DNA of 64,000 nucleotides from Sacculina carcini (taxonomy: Eukaryota; Arthropoda; Thecostraca; Sacculinidae). The first letter of the stretch is position 1, and each line of letters starts with the position of its first letter. The notes beneath the pieces were generated by a model. It did not search any database and was not told the DNA's origin. It worked only from the letters and a program-made list of their open reading frames with translations. The DNA is taken from assembly GCA_916048095.2 (NCBI GenBank), contig OU696590.1, forward strand, positions 6,231,552 to 6,295,551, read 5' to 3'. A program made the translations under genes and the position numbers. Below are positions 10,731 to 26,112 of the stretch, in pieces.

Positions 10731-12891
10731 AATAAGCAATCATCTATGAATTGAGTATACAAATTGTTGATAAGGATAGAAGAATGCGCCGAATGTGAAA
10801 ATATGGCATAACAAAAACTATATTTATTAGAATTTATGGTTTTGTTCTGATTCGCTGAATTCCGTGGTGTAGTGGTAGCACACCCGCCTCACAAGCGGGA
10901 GGTCCGTGGTTCAAAACCCGGCGGAGCAGAATTTTATTGGGTGAATTCTATAATCCAACAGCCCCTGTCTACCCAGCAGTAAATGATGGTACCAGATATC
11001 AGTCATGTGTTGTGTCATGCATTCTGGGGAGGTGGTCCTCTCTAATACGTCTTCCGTCCTTGTGGCGTCATAGCGTGGAGAGGGTCGGTTCTGCGGTGGC
11101 AGCGAGCTGCACGGGACACACCTGTGTGTGTGTTCATAAGCTTCAACTTCTTTACGTGTAGCAGCTGTCACTTGAGCAGCCTTTAACCTTTAATCCAGTA
11201 TTAGAGTGATGCCAAGCCAGTGATGCAGTGATGCCACGATAGAAGAGCGAAGGAGTATAATTCATGTATATGTTGCAATGAAAAGCGCGTGCCCAGCGAT
11301 TGCAATAAAGCATTGATTGATTGATTGATTGAGTGCACTGAAATGTGTAATTAACTGTACATATGGACACACATAGATGTTGGATGTTGGTGTAGCCTAG
11401 ATGTCTCTCCTCATTCAGACAGACAGATGAGATTAAACTGGATTGCCGCTTTGCAGTTTTCAATCTTCTTCTTGGTCGTCTCGATCGCTCGTGCGAGTTT
11501 TTGATGATCGCTGTTGAGCTTGTGCAGTAATTCGCCGATGTGTAACGTTTCGGAGCAGCCGGTCTCCATCCTCAGACAATGTGCTCAACTAAATGCCGTT
11601 TGTTTGTTGTCGATTGTGTTTATATAGGACACCCCTTGTATGTGTTATTTTCACACCTCGTGTATGCGCGCACTGTGTAAATTCACCTGTTCCATGTCAC
11701 ACGCACTGTGTACTGCGCACGACTGCCACCCCGCGCATGGGCGCGTCCAGCTCACCGCTCGACGGGGGTCTTTGAGTGTATAGATGTCAATACACATAGG
11801 TATAAAGTGCATATTGTAGAGCAACAGAAAAGACGCTATTGTGCGATTACAGTGCGTGAAAAATGCACAGAAAGCATAAGGGTTGATGATGATAATTGGT
11901 GCGTCACGCACGCACCGGCCTGTCAGACCATATGGCGCCCCCCAACTCAATGAAACACGAAGATAAATGAAAATCAAAACCACACAAATATTATGTCATG
12001 ATTGAGTAAATGTAAATAAAAGGTAAATAAATTGATGTAAAATAAATTGAGCATTGATCGTAAAAATCGAATCAATACATCATGACTGATTTGGTGCAAA
12101 AATAATTTATACATAATATATACATAATTTCTCGTAGTGCATAGTATAATTTCTCGTAGTGCATAGTATAATTTCTCGTAGTCCATACTATAATTTCCCG
12201 TTGTCCATAGTATAATTTCTCGTCCCTAGTATAATTTCGACCAAAGGAACACAGAAAGCACGACGGAGTGCCGTTGCAAATGTCATACTGCCGCCTTTGA
12301 TCTGATCTAAACTCACAGTCGTCCGTCAACGCTTGCCAGAGCCACACGTCCGCCCACCTCGTTCATCTCATAAACATCAAGCGACACGTCGGCACCTAGC
12401 TGCTGTCTGATAAAATGGGCCGTCGCACAGCCGCCCACACCGCCACCCACGATCCCTACACACACACGCACGCACACCTTCCAACGCTGGTCCACGCAAA
12501 CGCCTCTAGTACTATCCATAATCAACTTCCCATGGTAACCCAACATCCCATGAAAATACGATGAATTATAATTGTTTTCAATTAGATGAGTTGGCAAATT
12601 AGAAATTATGGTATAATATGCTGAAACGGTGACGAATCCACGCTTTTGTCCGCTGTATTAAGCGAATACTGACTCAAAATGAGTCGACTTGAACAAATAT
12701 GGTGTTACTAGGCGTGGATTTCTTTCATACTCCAGCCTCAAATCACATCATCTACGTGGTCTGTGATATCTAGCAAAACTCCGCCTTGACAGCTCACCAA
12801 TGCGCAGGCACGCAGCATAGTTCGTCATGGCGATGAGGATAAGAGCAGGCCAGAAAGACAGTGAAAGTTTGATGTTCAAACATCCGACCAT
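5891..12891 (-). CDS. PCYOX1: Prenylcysteine oxidase (PCYOX1-like), complete, ten exons
   Basis: This is a flavin-dependent lysosomal/secretory enzyme that breaks the thioether of prenylcysteine released from prenylated proteins. Exons on the minus strand, 5' to 3': 12798..12891, 12317..12455, 10628..10695, 9914..10088, 9069..9182, 8065..8159, 7443..7584, 6888..7131, 6484..6594, 5891..6277. All junctions are GT-AG with consistent phase, giving 522 residues (human about 505). Residues 1-31 form a hydrophobic signal peptide (SFWPALILIA). Next comes the FAD-binding glycine motif GIVGGGVGG, then DVYE and the VGGR segment. Later conserved parts are YESGGAVIH, VNYGQSVTMPA, EYDVIVVAAP, a WLAYPEYG block and a C-terminal TAASAIEMSLIAAKNVA segment. 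A hAT MITE lies 14 bp inside one intron and a SINE in another. It shares a ~430-bp upstream region with UBE2G1. Confidence 0.92.
6280..6480. repeat. (CA)n/(TG)n-rich intron
   Basis: This intron of the oxidase gene has CA tracts near 6288-6305 and a TG tract near 6444-6473. The many small open frames across it are Cys-Val or His-Thr artefacts. Confidence 0.7.
7675..7870. repeat. Second copy of the 4130-4360 repeat
   Basis: It shares GATGGTTGCATA, GGTCCCATAA, TTTGCCCGTATGTCTTCCAG and CGATGAATTTACTGTA blocks with 4130-4360 in the same orientation. It lies in an intron of the oxidase gene. No terminal repeats could be fixed by eye. Confidence 0.65.
8170..8520. repeat. CA-rich minisatellite
   Basis: Irregular CA repeats are interrupted by AAGTACA and ACAAACAC. 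It lies upstream, in the sense direction, of an oxidase exon, so the transcript reads TG-rich. It is followed by a short GA tract (8565-8582). There is no coding content. Confidence 0.75.
8890..8980 (+). repeat. Unclassified ~75-bp interspersed repeat, copy b
   Basis: It matches copy a (1903-1964) and extends further right with TGTGTGCGGTCACTCCATGTG, which copies c and d also share. The left flank is ATTATTAATTA, as in copies c and d. Confidence 0.75.
9236..9582 (+). repeat. ~330-bp interspersed repeat, copy 2
   Basis: Plus-strand copy of the unit at 3421-3770 and 30520-30862. It begins GGGTGTAGATTTGTGTCGAGG, has an internal (CA)n near 9398-9418, and ends in two GGGGGGTATA blocks. It is intronic in the oxidase gene. 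Confidence 0.75.
9630..9899. mobile_element. hAT-type MITE, copy B
   Basis: The ends are CAGTGGTTCTTAAGCTG and GGTTAAAAACCACTG. The body is the inverse of copy A. The flanks GGCTAGGT and GCATAGGG are only partly alike, so the target duplication is eroded. The element ends 14 bp from an oxidase splice donor (exon edge at 9914). Confidence 0.8.
10856..11194 (+). mobile_element. tRNA-Val-derived SINE, copy 2
   Basis: The tRNA-like head has CCTCACAAG as anticodon loop, followed by the shared ~250-base body and a tail ending CCTTTAACCTTTAATCC. It lies inside the longest oxidase intron, antisense to that gene. Confidence 0.85.
11270..11335 (+). repeat. (ATTG)n-tailed retroelement end
   Basis: The sequence reads GAAAAGCGCGTGCCCAGC, then GCAATAAAGC, then four ATTG units. 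An AATAAA followed by a short ATTG tandem is the usual look of a LINE or SINE 3' end. No coding part is preserved. Confidence 0.5.
11411..11569 (-). CDS. Possible 52-residue coiled-coil gene nested in the oxidase intron
   Basis: I do not recognise this protein. ATG at 11569 is the first in frame after a TGA, and the frame closes with TGA at 11411-11413. The peptide opens METGCSETLHIGELLHKLN and continues in a charged, Lys-rich helix (KLARAIETTKKKIE), a likely short coiled coil. A TATATAAA box lies at 11619-11626, 50 bp upstream of the ATG on the same strand, at a workable distance for a short 5' UTR. It cannot be part of the oxidase, because the flanking exons already join in phase without it. 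It could instead be one exon of a longer nested gene; no good GT donor precedes the stop. Coding is unproven. Confidence 0.4.
   Translation of the reverse strand: METGCSETLHIGELLHKLNSDHQKLARAIETTKKKIENCKAAIQFNLICLSE
11619..11626 (-). promoter_or_regulatory. TATA box candidate for the nested small gene
   Basis: TATATAAA on the minus strand, 50 bp upstream of the ATG at 11569. The sequence further upstream is richer in GC than the surrounding intron. Confidence 0.35.
12105..12240. repeat. 22-bp tandem repeat, about five to six units
   Basis: The unit is ATAATTTCTCGTAGTGCATAGT and close variants (TCCATAC, TCCCGTTG). It lies in the oxidase intron, 80 bp downstream of the exon ending at 12317. 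Confidence 0.8.
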
Positions 12892-13318
12892 GCTGGATCC
12901 GCTGTCAATTACAAGCCTGTTCAATCAATCTTTCTAAAATTACAATCTAGTTGAAAAAGAACACTCAATAACAAGTGCGCACAACACCTGATCCAACCTA
13001 GCGTAAACAAAACGAAATGTTACCACGAATTTGAAAAACAACTTCGTAAATATAGTTGTCAGTTCCGACAGTGTTTACGACGGCAATTTAAAAGATGTCA
13101 CCCTAATGAAAAATTACAGCTCGATCTAACGAAAATTTTCCAACATTATTTATTTACGTATTACATTTTTCAAAATTAGTGCAATAGTACTTGAGCTGAA
13201 ACAAACATTGCGTCACATTTTTCGGTGTTAAGCTTTCGAGCTGAAACTGGCGCTCTAGTTTCGTTTCGGCGTTGCTGCTGATGTTCCTGCCATTCTTCTT
13301 CGGCTTTGATTTTTCATT
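12892..13318. promoter_or_regulatory. Divergent promoter region between oxidase and UBE2G1
   Basis: The ATG of the oxidase (12891, minus) and the ATG of UBE2G1 (13319, plus) face away from each other across 427 bp. There is no clear TATA box next to either start and no repeat. The 100 bp before UBE2G1 are richer in GC than the rest. A shared bidirectional promoter is inferred from the arrangement only. Confidence 0.55.
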
Positions 13319-16300
13319 ATGGCGGAGTCACAGTCCTCGTTGCTTTTAAAAAAGCAGCTCATGGGTATATTTTCATGTTTTTACCAACATACTTTTATTA
13401 ACATAATTGGTAATCTGAATAATATGCTACATTTGAAAGGGGATTCAGTTGTCCTCGTGTGTGTACTCAGCTGTTACTGTTTCTTTTCATATTTTTAAGA
13501 GTTGTCATCGTACGTGACCCGTTGGAATTTGATTTTTAGTTAATCATTTTTAATTTTTATTTGTGTTTATTGTGTTCTTGGCGTTTTTCGTTCGACAAAA
13601 TTGTAATTATGCTCGAGATGTTGGCAACGTCCTGTTTATGCATTCATCTACCTTGTTTTTCTAGTGCGATGCTTCTCTCGTTATGCCGCTGAATTGGACG
13701 GTAATAATTTGCATTACTGTACGTATGTTTGTGTGTATTCTGGCTGGCGTACAGAGCTCAGTAAACATCCCGTGGAGGGGTTTTCAGCCGGTCTGATCGA
13801 TGATGCGGACATTTTCAAGTGGGAGGTGCTCATCATTGGGCCGCCTGACACCATGTAGTGAGTGAAAATAATCGCTAAATTTGGCACTTTTCCCGTAGTG
13901 GTGCCAGGTTCTTCCTGATCACGTGCTGTATGTGTTTGTTGAACTTCGTGGTGTAGTGGTCAGCACACCCGCCTCACAAGCGGGAGGACCGTGGTTCGCA
14001 ACCCGGCGGAGCAGAATTTCATTGGGTCAATTCTATAATACAGCAGTCCCTGTTCACCCAGCAGTAAATGATGGTACCAGATATCAGTCAGGTGTTGTGT
14101 CATGCATTCTGGGGAGGTGACCCTCTCTATTACGTCTTCCGTCCTTGTGGCGTCATAGCGTGGAGAGGGCTGGTTCTGCGGTGGCAGCGAGCTGCACGGG
14201 ACACACCTGTGTGTGTTTATAAGCTTCGACTTCTTCCCGTATAGCAGCTGTCACTTGATACCTACTTATATTATGTAGGCTGATTCGTTCATTCGCCCGT
14301 GACTGTTTTCTTGTTTCTTGTTTTACAGCGAGGGCGGCTTCTTCAAGGCGCATCTCTTCTTCCCCAAGGAGTATCCACATCGTCCGCCCAAGATGAAGTT
14401 CATCACAGACGTCTGGCATCCAAACAGTGAGTGTTGCCAACCTTTTTCCAGAAGTTTGTTACTCAATTCAGCATGCCACACTATATTATCCCTCTCACAA
14501 AATGTTGTCAACATTCATATACATATGGCTAAATTTAAAAACTAGAGATAAATTATTTTTATTTATTGTGTATTACTATATTTTGCATATCTTATGACTT
14601 CATTAATCCTAATACCAGATACCGCAATGTATTTTTGATTATCATAAGTTTTAACATTTTCCGTCGCCCCCCCCCCTCCCGAAAACTTGCTGAATTACCA
14701 CCTGAGGGTAATTTGCCCCCAGATTTTGAACTGCAGTGGAATGTGTTTTACAACATATATCTATGCTACTTCCACTCAATAGGCAAATATGCTCCTGCGG
14801 TAGGGAATAAGATAATACTGGCGCCATACCCTCTGCTTATCTATCTATATATATAAAAGAGATCCTCTGTCTGTCTGTGTGTTTGTTTGTCTGTCCCACC
14901 CTCCTTGGTCCATTTTCTTCAAGCTGCTACTCGGTAACCACTTGGTGTACCCGCTAACAATTTATACCATTACGTTGGAAATTCTCTTGTCTACACGATA
15001 GACAAAATTTAAAATTTAATATATATAATTATATAATTACGCATTTAAACACATCAGTGGAGAAGGCTGTGTTTGCGTGTAATTTTGCGGGGACAAAACT
15101 TGTCACGGCCCCGGCTGACACACCGCAGGTCCGGCCACCACACACAGAAGACTACACGCACACGAAACCCGCCTTGTGACAATTGGACTATACCTTTTAA
15201 TAAACGAACCCAACTGTTTCACCTCGCCAGGGAATCGAACCCTGGGCCTCTCGTGCACAAAGCGTGCGTCTAAGTGTGGAAAGAGCGGAAATCCCGCATG
15301 TTTAGCAATGCCTTGGATTGAACTTCCCTTCTCTTACCGAGAATTAAGAAAAAGTGAAATGTGTGTGTGTGTGTGTGTGTGTACCACGTAAGACGTACAT
15401 TTATGTCAATAACAATTTATCGACAATGCTTTTTTAGACCCAACGCTTTATTGAGGCATATTTGTTTAGTATGTTTAATATGTATAATTGAATCATACAC
15501 ACATACTGTCCTAATAATATACACTAGTCTTATACATTTTCAAATAACAACAAAAACACCAGTATATAAGCAACATTAAACAATTATTTTACACTAAATT
15601 CTGCTTAATACCAAACATGTGTGTATGTATGTATGAATGTGTGTGTGTATATAACTATATGTGTGTTTGTCTGTGTATGTATGATGTGTGTGTGTATAAC
15701 TATATGTGTGTGTTTGTCTGTGTATGCATGTATGATGTGTATGTGTGCTTGTGTGTGTATAAGTATATATGTGTGTTTGTATGTGTATGTATGATGTGTG
15801 TGTGTGTGTGTGTGTGTGTGTATAAGTATATGTGTGTTTGTGTGTATGTGTGTATATAAGTATATATGTGTGTATGTGTGTGTATAAGTATATATGTGTG
15901 TTTGTGTGTGTATGTGTGTGTATAACTATATGTGTGTTTGTCTGTGTGTGTATGATGTGTGTGTATAAGTATATGTGTGTTTGTCTGTGTATGTATGATG
16001 TGTGTGTTTGTGTGTGTATGTGTGTATATAACTATATGTGTGTTTGTATGGTGTGTATGATGTGTGTGTATAAGTATATGTGTGTTTGTCTGTGTATGTA
16101 TGATGTGTGTGTTTGTGTGTGTATGTGTGTATATAACTATATGTGTGTTTGTCTGTGTGTGTATGATGTGTGTGTATAAGTATATGTGTGTTTGTCTGTG
16201 TATGTATGATGTGTGTGTTTGTGTGTGTATGTGTGTATATAACTATATGTGTGTTTGTATGGTGTGTATGATGTGTGTGTATAAGTATATGTGTGTTTGT

Positions 16301-16665
16301 CTGTGTATGTATGATGTGTGTGTTTGTGTGTGTATGTGTGTATATAACTATATGTGTGTATGTATGATGTGTGTTTGTTTGTGTGTTTGTGACGTCGGAT
16401 AGTCGAGAAGAACGGGGACGTGTGTATTTCGATCTTGCACGAGCCGGGAGATGATAGGTACGGCTATGAGAAGGCGTCGGAGCGATGGTTGCCCGTACAC
16501 ACAGTGGAGACTATTTTGATCTCTGTCATCTCCATGCTGGCAGACCCCAACGATGAAAGTCCCGCCAACGTGGACGCCGCTGTACGATTACACACACACA
16601 CTAACTCTCTCATACATACAAACACAAACACACACACACACACACATTCATACATACAAACACAA

Positions 16666-16732
<67 letters not shown>

Positions 16733-18402
16733 TTTACATATTTCACACATTCATACATACAAACACATACACACACACACGCACATTCATACATACAAAC
16801 ACACACACACACACTTTCACTTTCACACATTTATACACACGCGCACATGCATTCATATATATGTATACTAGCGACAAGTTCCGCACTTCGTGCCGTTATG
16901 GTCGCTAGTAGATCCGCACTACGTGCGTCTCGTAGCTTCGTTTGTAGTATTGTAAGTGATGCGGTCGCCTTGAGTTTTGTCTGGGATAGCAATGCAAATA
17001 TGATGATAATGCACTTGAAGCAAACGTCAAGGCCAATGCAAACAAATGGTGTCATGGTTATGGCATGTCAATGGTTCTGGTATGTTTAACCAGCCTGCGA
17101 CAGAATCGCCGTCTGATCATCAAAATGTTGCACAATCCGTGTGCACGACATTATATAAGTTCGCATCGCACATACAGACGCACACGCATACAAACACTGG
17201 CTGCACACGTGTTCGTTCATAGAATTTCGGCACACGGACACACATACCAATACAAAATGCAAAACGGTATCGTGTGTGCAATTCCTGGGACAGTTCGCAG
17301 AAAAGATGTGGTGGCAATCTGGCAGGGAAGTTTCTAGCAATCGCTCAACTGAATGACAAAAGTGTGTAGAATAAAGGTAAAAAACAAACACCAATAGAAA
17401 AATATATGATAATTACAATTACAATATTGGTAAGCTACACATATACACTTGAAAAACGCTTCTGGAACACGCACATGCACGACGATGTACTTAATTAAAC
17501 ACTCCGTTTTACTACGCCCTCTGCACGCCACTGTGCATTTGCAAACGCTCGCTGCAATGCACGTGAGTCATGGTATATCGACACACAGACACACACACCA
17601 ATATATACATCAGTGTGCCGTTCTGTACACTGTGTATGTATGTGTGTGTGTGTGTGTGTACGTGTACCTGTATGTGTATGTGTGTGTGTGTGTGCATCTA
17701 TGTCAGTGTGTATGTGTGTGTGTGTGTGTGCATGTATGTCAGTGTGTATGTGAGTGTGTGTGTGCCTGAGGTGGCAATCTCGCATGGGCGTTTCTAGCAA
17801 TCGCTCAACTGAATGGAGCAGTGTGTAGAATAATGGTGAAAAACAAACACCAGTAGAAAAATAAATGTTAATTACAATAACAATATTGGTAAGCTACACA
17901 TATCCACTCGAAAAACGCCTGTGGAACACGCACATGCACGACAATGTACTTATTTAAACACTCTGTTTTACTACGCGCTCTGCACGCCACTGGGCATTTG
18001 CAAACGCTCGCTGCAATGCACGTGAGTCATGGCATATCGACACACAGACACACACACCAATATATATACACCAATGTGCCGTTCTGCACACACACTCACA
18101 CACGTACGTTGAGCTTTATTATTATAGATTTATACTCGCATTTATACACCCACACTTGTACACATACATACAAACATTTACATATGTATACACTCACACA
18201 TGAACACTTTCAAATATTCATATGTACAAACATACATACATACACACACATACACACATACACACTGAATAGAACCAGTTGTATTTGTGTGTGTGTGTGT
18301 GTGTGTGGTTTTTGTCGCTCACAGAAAGAATGGCGCGAGGATTTTGTCAATTTCAAGCGCAAGGTGGCTCGCTGTGTGAGAAAGAGTCAGGAGGAATGCT
18401 GA
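13319..18402 (+). CDS. UBE2G1: Ubiquitin-conjugating enzyme E2 G1, complete, five exons
   Basis: This E2 enzyme takes ubiquitin from E1 and passes it to substrates with an E3. Exons: 13319..13364, 13755..13857, 14329..14426, 16403..16581, 18325..18402. All junctions are GT-AG with phases that fit. The product is 167 residues (human 170). It opens [13 protein letters not shown] and continues [34 protein letters not shown] and WHPN. The catalytic cysteine is Cys90 in [12 protein letters not shown], the same number as in the human enzyme. The UBE2G-type acidic loop is present after HEPG. The end [15 protein letters not shown] matches the family. Introns carry a SINE (intron 2), a long TG-rich minisatellite (intron 3) and a tandem duplication (intron 4). 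It converges with NF-YB downstream. AATAAA at 19658-19663 is a possible poly(A) signal. Confidence 0.96.
13938..14261 (+). mobile_element. tRNA-Val-derived SINE, copy 3
   Basis: Same head and body as copy 1. It lies in UBE2G1 intron 2, in the sense orientation, ending about 70 bp before the exon 3 acceptor. Confidence 0.85.
15190..15290 (-). repeat. tRNA-like B-box fragment
   Basis: On the minus strand a B box GGGTTCGATTCCC is set in a paired arm, preceded by an anticodon-arm-like ACGCACGC...GTGCACGAGAGG. There is no clear A box, so this is a tRNA-derived fragment or SINE end, not a tRNA gene. It differs from the tRNA-Val SINE. Confidence 0.35.
15608..16395. repeat. TG-rich minisatellite with higher-order repeat units
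   Basis: Blocks of TATAACTATATGTGTG, TTTGTCTGTGTATGTATGATG and TATAAGTATATGTGTG alternate. Between about 15960 and 16360 a unit of roughly 80-120 bp is repeated nearly identically three times. It fills UBE2G1 intron 3 and ends at the exon 4 acceptor. Long Cys-Val frames across it are artefacts. Confidence 0.8.
16590..16870. repeat. (CA)n and (TA)n microsatellite cluster
   Basis: A pure TA tract runs about 16674-16724, flanked by CA-rich DNA on both sides. It lies at the start of UBE2G1 intron 4. Confidence 0.85.
17310..18090 (+). repeat. Tandem duplication inside UBE2G1 intron 4
   Basis: 17325-17630 and 17769-18088 are copies of one ~320-bp sequence. Shared blocks include TTTCTAGCAATCGCTCAACTG, ATTGGTAAGCTACACATAT, GGAACACGCACATGCACGAC and CAAACGCTCGCTGCAATGCA. 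A TG-rich tract separates them. A more diverged third copy is hinted at about 17150-17310. Confidence 0.8.
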
Positions 18403-20668
18403 GTGCTCTCTGCTCTCTCTTTCTCGGCTGCGATGCTCTCTCTTGTGTGTGTGTGTGTGTGTGTGTACCCGTCGGTTCCACAAGTTTCTACAGGTAGATA
18501 TATATGTGCTTGTGTGTGTGTGTGTTGTATTTCTATGATTTCAGTTTCGGAAGCATTCAGATGTTTTCTGTTTTCGTTGAAAAAAAATGTCATTTCATTT
18601 CTGATCCAATCACTACCTCGCATAATTCTACCGAGTACAACAAGTTTGACATTTCCAAGCTTGCGTATCAATTTAAATATATTAAAATAACGTTGCGTTG
18701 ATATCACAATTAAATGCTACAAAGTAAATATAGCCCAATAACTGCTAAATATGATCATTTTTCTAGTGATATCGTACGATATTACCAGAAAATAATGAGT
18801 TCAGATGCGTACACATATATACACATAAATATATATAATATACACATAAATATATATAATATACACATAAATCTTTGTAATATACACATATATACACACA
18901 AATATGTATAATATACACCTATATATGTATATTTCCTATTTAACACACGTGTATGCGTGTGTGTGTGTGTTTTCAGGGCGTTTTCTCGTCGGTTCGCCTC
19001 TTCAGCAATGTGCATCATTGCTTCCAACTGTGTGATACTCCTTGTGTGCGTGTGTGTTCATGTATGTATGTGTGTGTGTGTGTGTATGTGTTTGTATGTT
19101 ATGTGTGTGTGTGTGTGTGTGTGTACAGATGGTTGAATTCCAGTTTGTGTTTGTGTGTTGTGGCGTCAGGCGTTTATTTGTAATTTTTGGCTTTTAAAGA
19201 AAACACACCTATCTATACACACATGTATACACACACACACACACACACACATATATATCTATACACACACACACACACACACACACAGTGTATGGCACCC
19301 GAGTATTTCGACTCCGATTTCTTGCAGTTCGTTCATTGCTGTCGCCGGAAATGATCGTATTAGGCCTTGCGTCTGTGTGTGTTTGTGTGAGAGAGCAAAT
19401 TGGATTTTTCTGCACTGTGAATTGGCCAGCTGTTTGCCAATATGGAATATTTTTCTATCGACGTAAATTCACCCCTTGTTTCTCTCACTAGCCAACGATC
19501 ACTCCGACGTATGTGTATGTCTGTGTGTGCGTGCATGTGTATGGAATGTATTCTTTCGGCCGCTGCATGACCCGGGAACTTTGGTTGCTCGGAAGAATAC
19601 TTGTGTGTGTGTGTGTTTTTGTTGTCGATGAGTTGGCAAATTCGACTGGGCGCAACGAATAAATTACATCTTGTTTTCGTGCATCAGTTTTCCTCTCAGT
19701 CAGTCAAACAGGAGGCGGGTATTATTTAGGGGAGACATTTGAACCGATGACAATGAAATGTGCGCTAGAAAACACACACCAAGAAAATGGCAAATAACAC
19801 TGTGTGTTCACCAACAGTATTTCACACAGTCAGTAGTTTTGGATGTCGTGCGCACAATTATGACCACGCAACACCACCACTACAGGAACTCAATATATTG
19901 ACAACAAATGTCACACACACACACACACACACTGACAGACACAGAAAATTGATAATTCCCATGTATATAAGAAACCCCTTCAATTATTTAGACAAAAATT
20001 ATTGGCAATATAAATCAGATATCATTACATACTGGTGTTAAAACGTTTTATTCCCCATGTAAAAGAGACTCCGTGTTTTTATAGTTAAAATTTACACCAG
20101 AACGGGGATATGCGGGGAAATACACGATATTTCAGCAGTATTAGGTCGATACACTTGAATAACAGCACTGCATCGGAACCAGTTCGATGCTGATATAATT
20201 GTGCGCGGGCAGGAATTCCTGCCGACATTAGAACTGACTTTGGGACAATTCTACAACAGTACAGCACATGTGTGTGGGTGATTGAGAATGGACACATAGG
20301 AAAAAAGCGCCAATCTACACAGATACTTGGTAAAACACAAACAAACACAGCGGCAAATTTCAATTTGCAATGATGAAAGGCAGCCTGCTTGCCTCGTTGC
20401 AAACACACACACACACACATACACGCGTATATACATACTCACTAACATATACATATATATAGACACATAACATGGTACACTAACACACATACATACACAT
20501 TGACACACACACGCACATTAACACACACTTACACATACACACATGCATATAGACAAACACGCACACACACACACACACACACTACACTACACACATACAC
20601 TAACACTGACACACACACACTGACACACACACTAACACACACACTGGCACACACATATACTAACACTG

Positions 20669-20701
<33 letters not shown>

Positions 20702-20726
20702 GACTAACACTCACACATACACAAAT

Positions 20727-20766
<40 letters not shown>

Positions 20767-20957
20767 TAATACTCACACATACACACATACATATACACAA
20801 ATACACACACACACACACATACAAATATGGCGGGTCCAACACGCACTCGCTCATACACTGACATATCATATAGTGAAATGAAAGCCCAATAGTGTCTGTA
20901 CAATTCGCACATCAGCGCCATCTGTACGGCAGACGCGGGAAACATCACGACTGGAGT
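18403..20957. other. Intergenic region between UBE2G1 and NF-YB
   Basis: No exon is recognised. It holds AT-rich 20-bp repeats at about 18820-18930 (AATATATATAATATACACAT), TG tracts near 18440, 19060-19125 and 19225-19287, and a CA-rich stretch at 20400-20830. An imperfect hairpin at about 19550-19600 has GTATTCTTTCGG and CGGAAGAATAC as arms. It is the shared 3' flank of two convergent genes. Confidence 0.6.
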
Positions 20958-24783
<3,826 letters not shown>

Positions 24784-25277
24784 CACTAACAACACACGCA
24801 CACACACACACACAAACAAACACACACAAACACGGGGTAGATTTAGTGAAATTCATCTCAGGAAAATGAAGATCGAATTCTACGCATCACATACAGCCGA
24901 AATCAACTAAACAAAAAACACATAATATTTAGCACCAAACAAACACACAAGATACACACAAGTATACACACACACATACACAAGTATACACACACACACA
25001 TACACAAGTATACACACACACACATACACAAGTATACACACACACACCGCTTCCTGATAATATTATTTCAAGATCAAAATTAGCGTATTTCCGCCAATGA
25101 CTCAGCGATTAAAGATGATTTTATCATTAATTTAACACACCTGCCGTAATAACCTCAAGAACGAGTCAATAGTATGCTAATACAGTGGCGTAGCCAGGCT
25201 ATTTGTAGCCCGGAGTTGTGAGTATTTTTGCCGTCCCCATCATGTATGATTACGGATCACTTAGCCTCAAGAAACTA

Positions 25278-25351
<74 letters not shown>

Positions 25352-25662
25352 ATTCAACACGACTGTATAATGAGACACAAAGTTCAATACAATACAAAAC
25401 ATACACACATCTAACACAAAAAAGACATAACACGTTGACAAGCACAGGGATAATTACACAAAAACGATACTTGTTCGTGTAATTTAGGCTATCAAAAATT
25501 GCTTAATATACAATCTGACATTTGCCACCAACAGTGAACACATTAAAATTAATTGCATAGACACACACACACACAGAGACACACACACACAGAGACACCA
25601 CAAACCAATCACAAAAACGGTTGCTAGAAATAATTATTTGCTTGCAACGCAAACACATACAT

Positions 25663-25729
<67 letters not shown>

Positions 25730-26100
25730 CCAGCGAATAACGAACAGGGTTTAGTAATGACCTCTGATGGACTAGCCAATACAGGTAAACCGAATTCAGT
25801 GAGAACTTTCTAGAAACTCATTTCAAACAGCAAAAACATTCCCTGGATAAAGGTTATCATTACATTCACTACATATTTGGTCGCACAATTTTCAATTACA
25901 CAAAAGTAACACATTGTAGCCCGGATATAAGAGGGTTGTCGGCAGTGGAGAAAAAAAATCACATATACCCGAGGAAAATTACACGTAAAGTAATAGAACA
26001 CGGGCGAGGAAGAAATACTATATTATAACCGGGGTTCTCTTATATACGAGTCTCTTACATTTGTTGTACACTGTACACTAAATACCCAAATGTTCCCAGT
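24784..26100. repeat. Microsatellite-rich spacer upstream of NF-YB
   Basis: TACACAAGTATACACACACACA repeats lie at 24955-25045, a pure (GT)n at 25279-25349, and (CA)n at 25665-25728. The rest is AT-rich and I see no gene. Confidence 0.65.
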
Positions 26101-26112
26101 GACGATCTATGA

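Noticed and set aside
15617-16402. Long Cys-Val-rich open frames across TG arrays (also at 8045, 22305-23035, 41777, 43455, 57653-58783 and 59927), and their His-Thr counterparts on the other strand
   Set aside because: They arise because (TG)n and (CA)n have no stop codons in any frame. They show no domain, no splice logic and no conserved residues.
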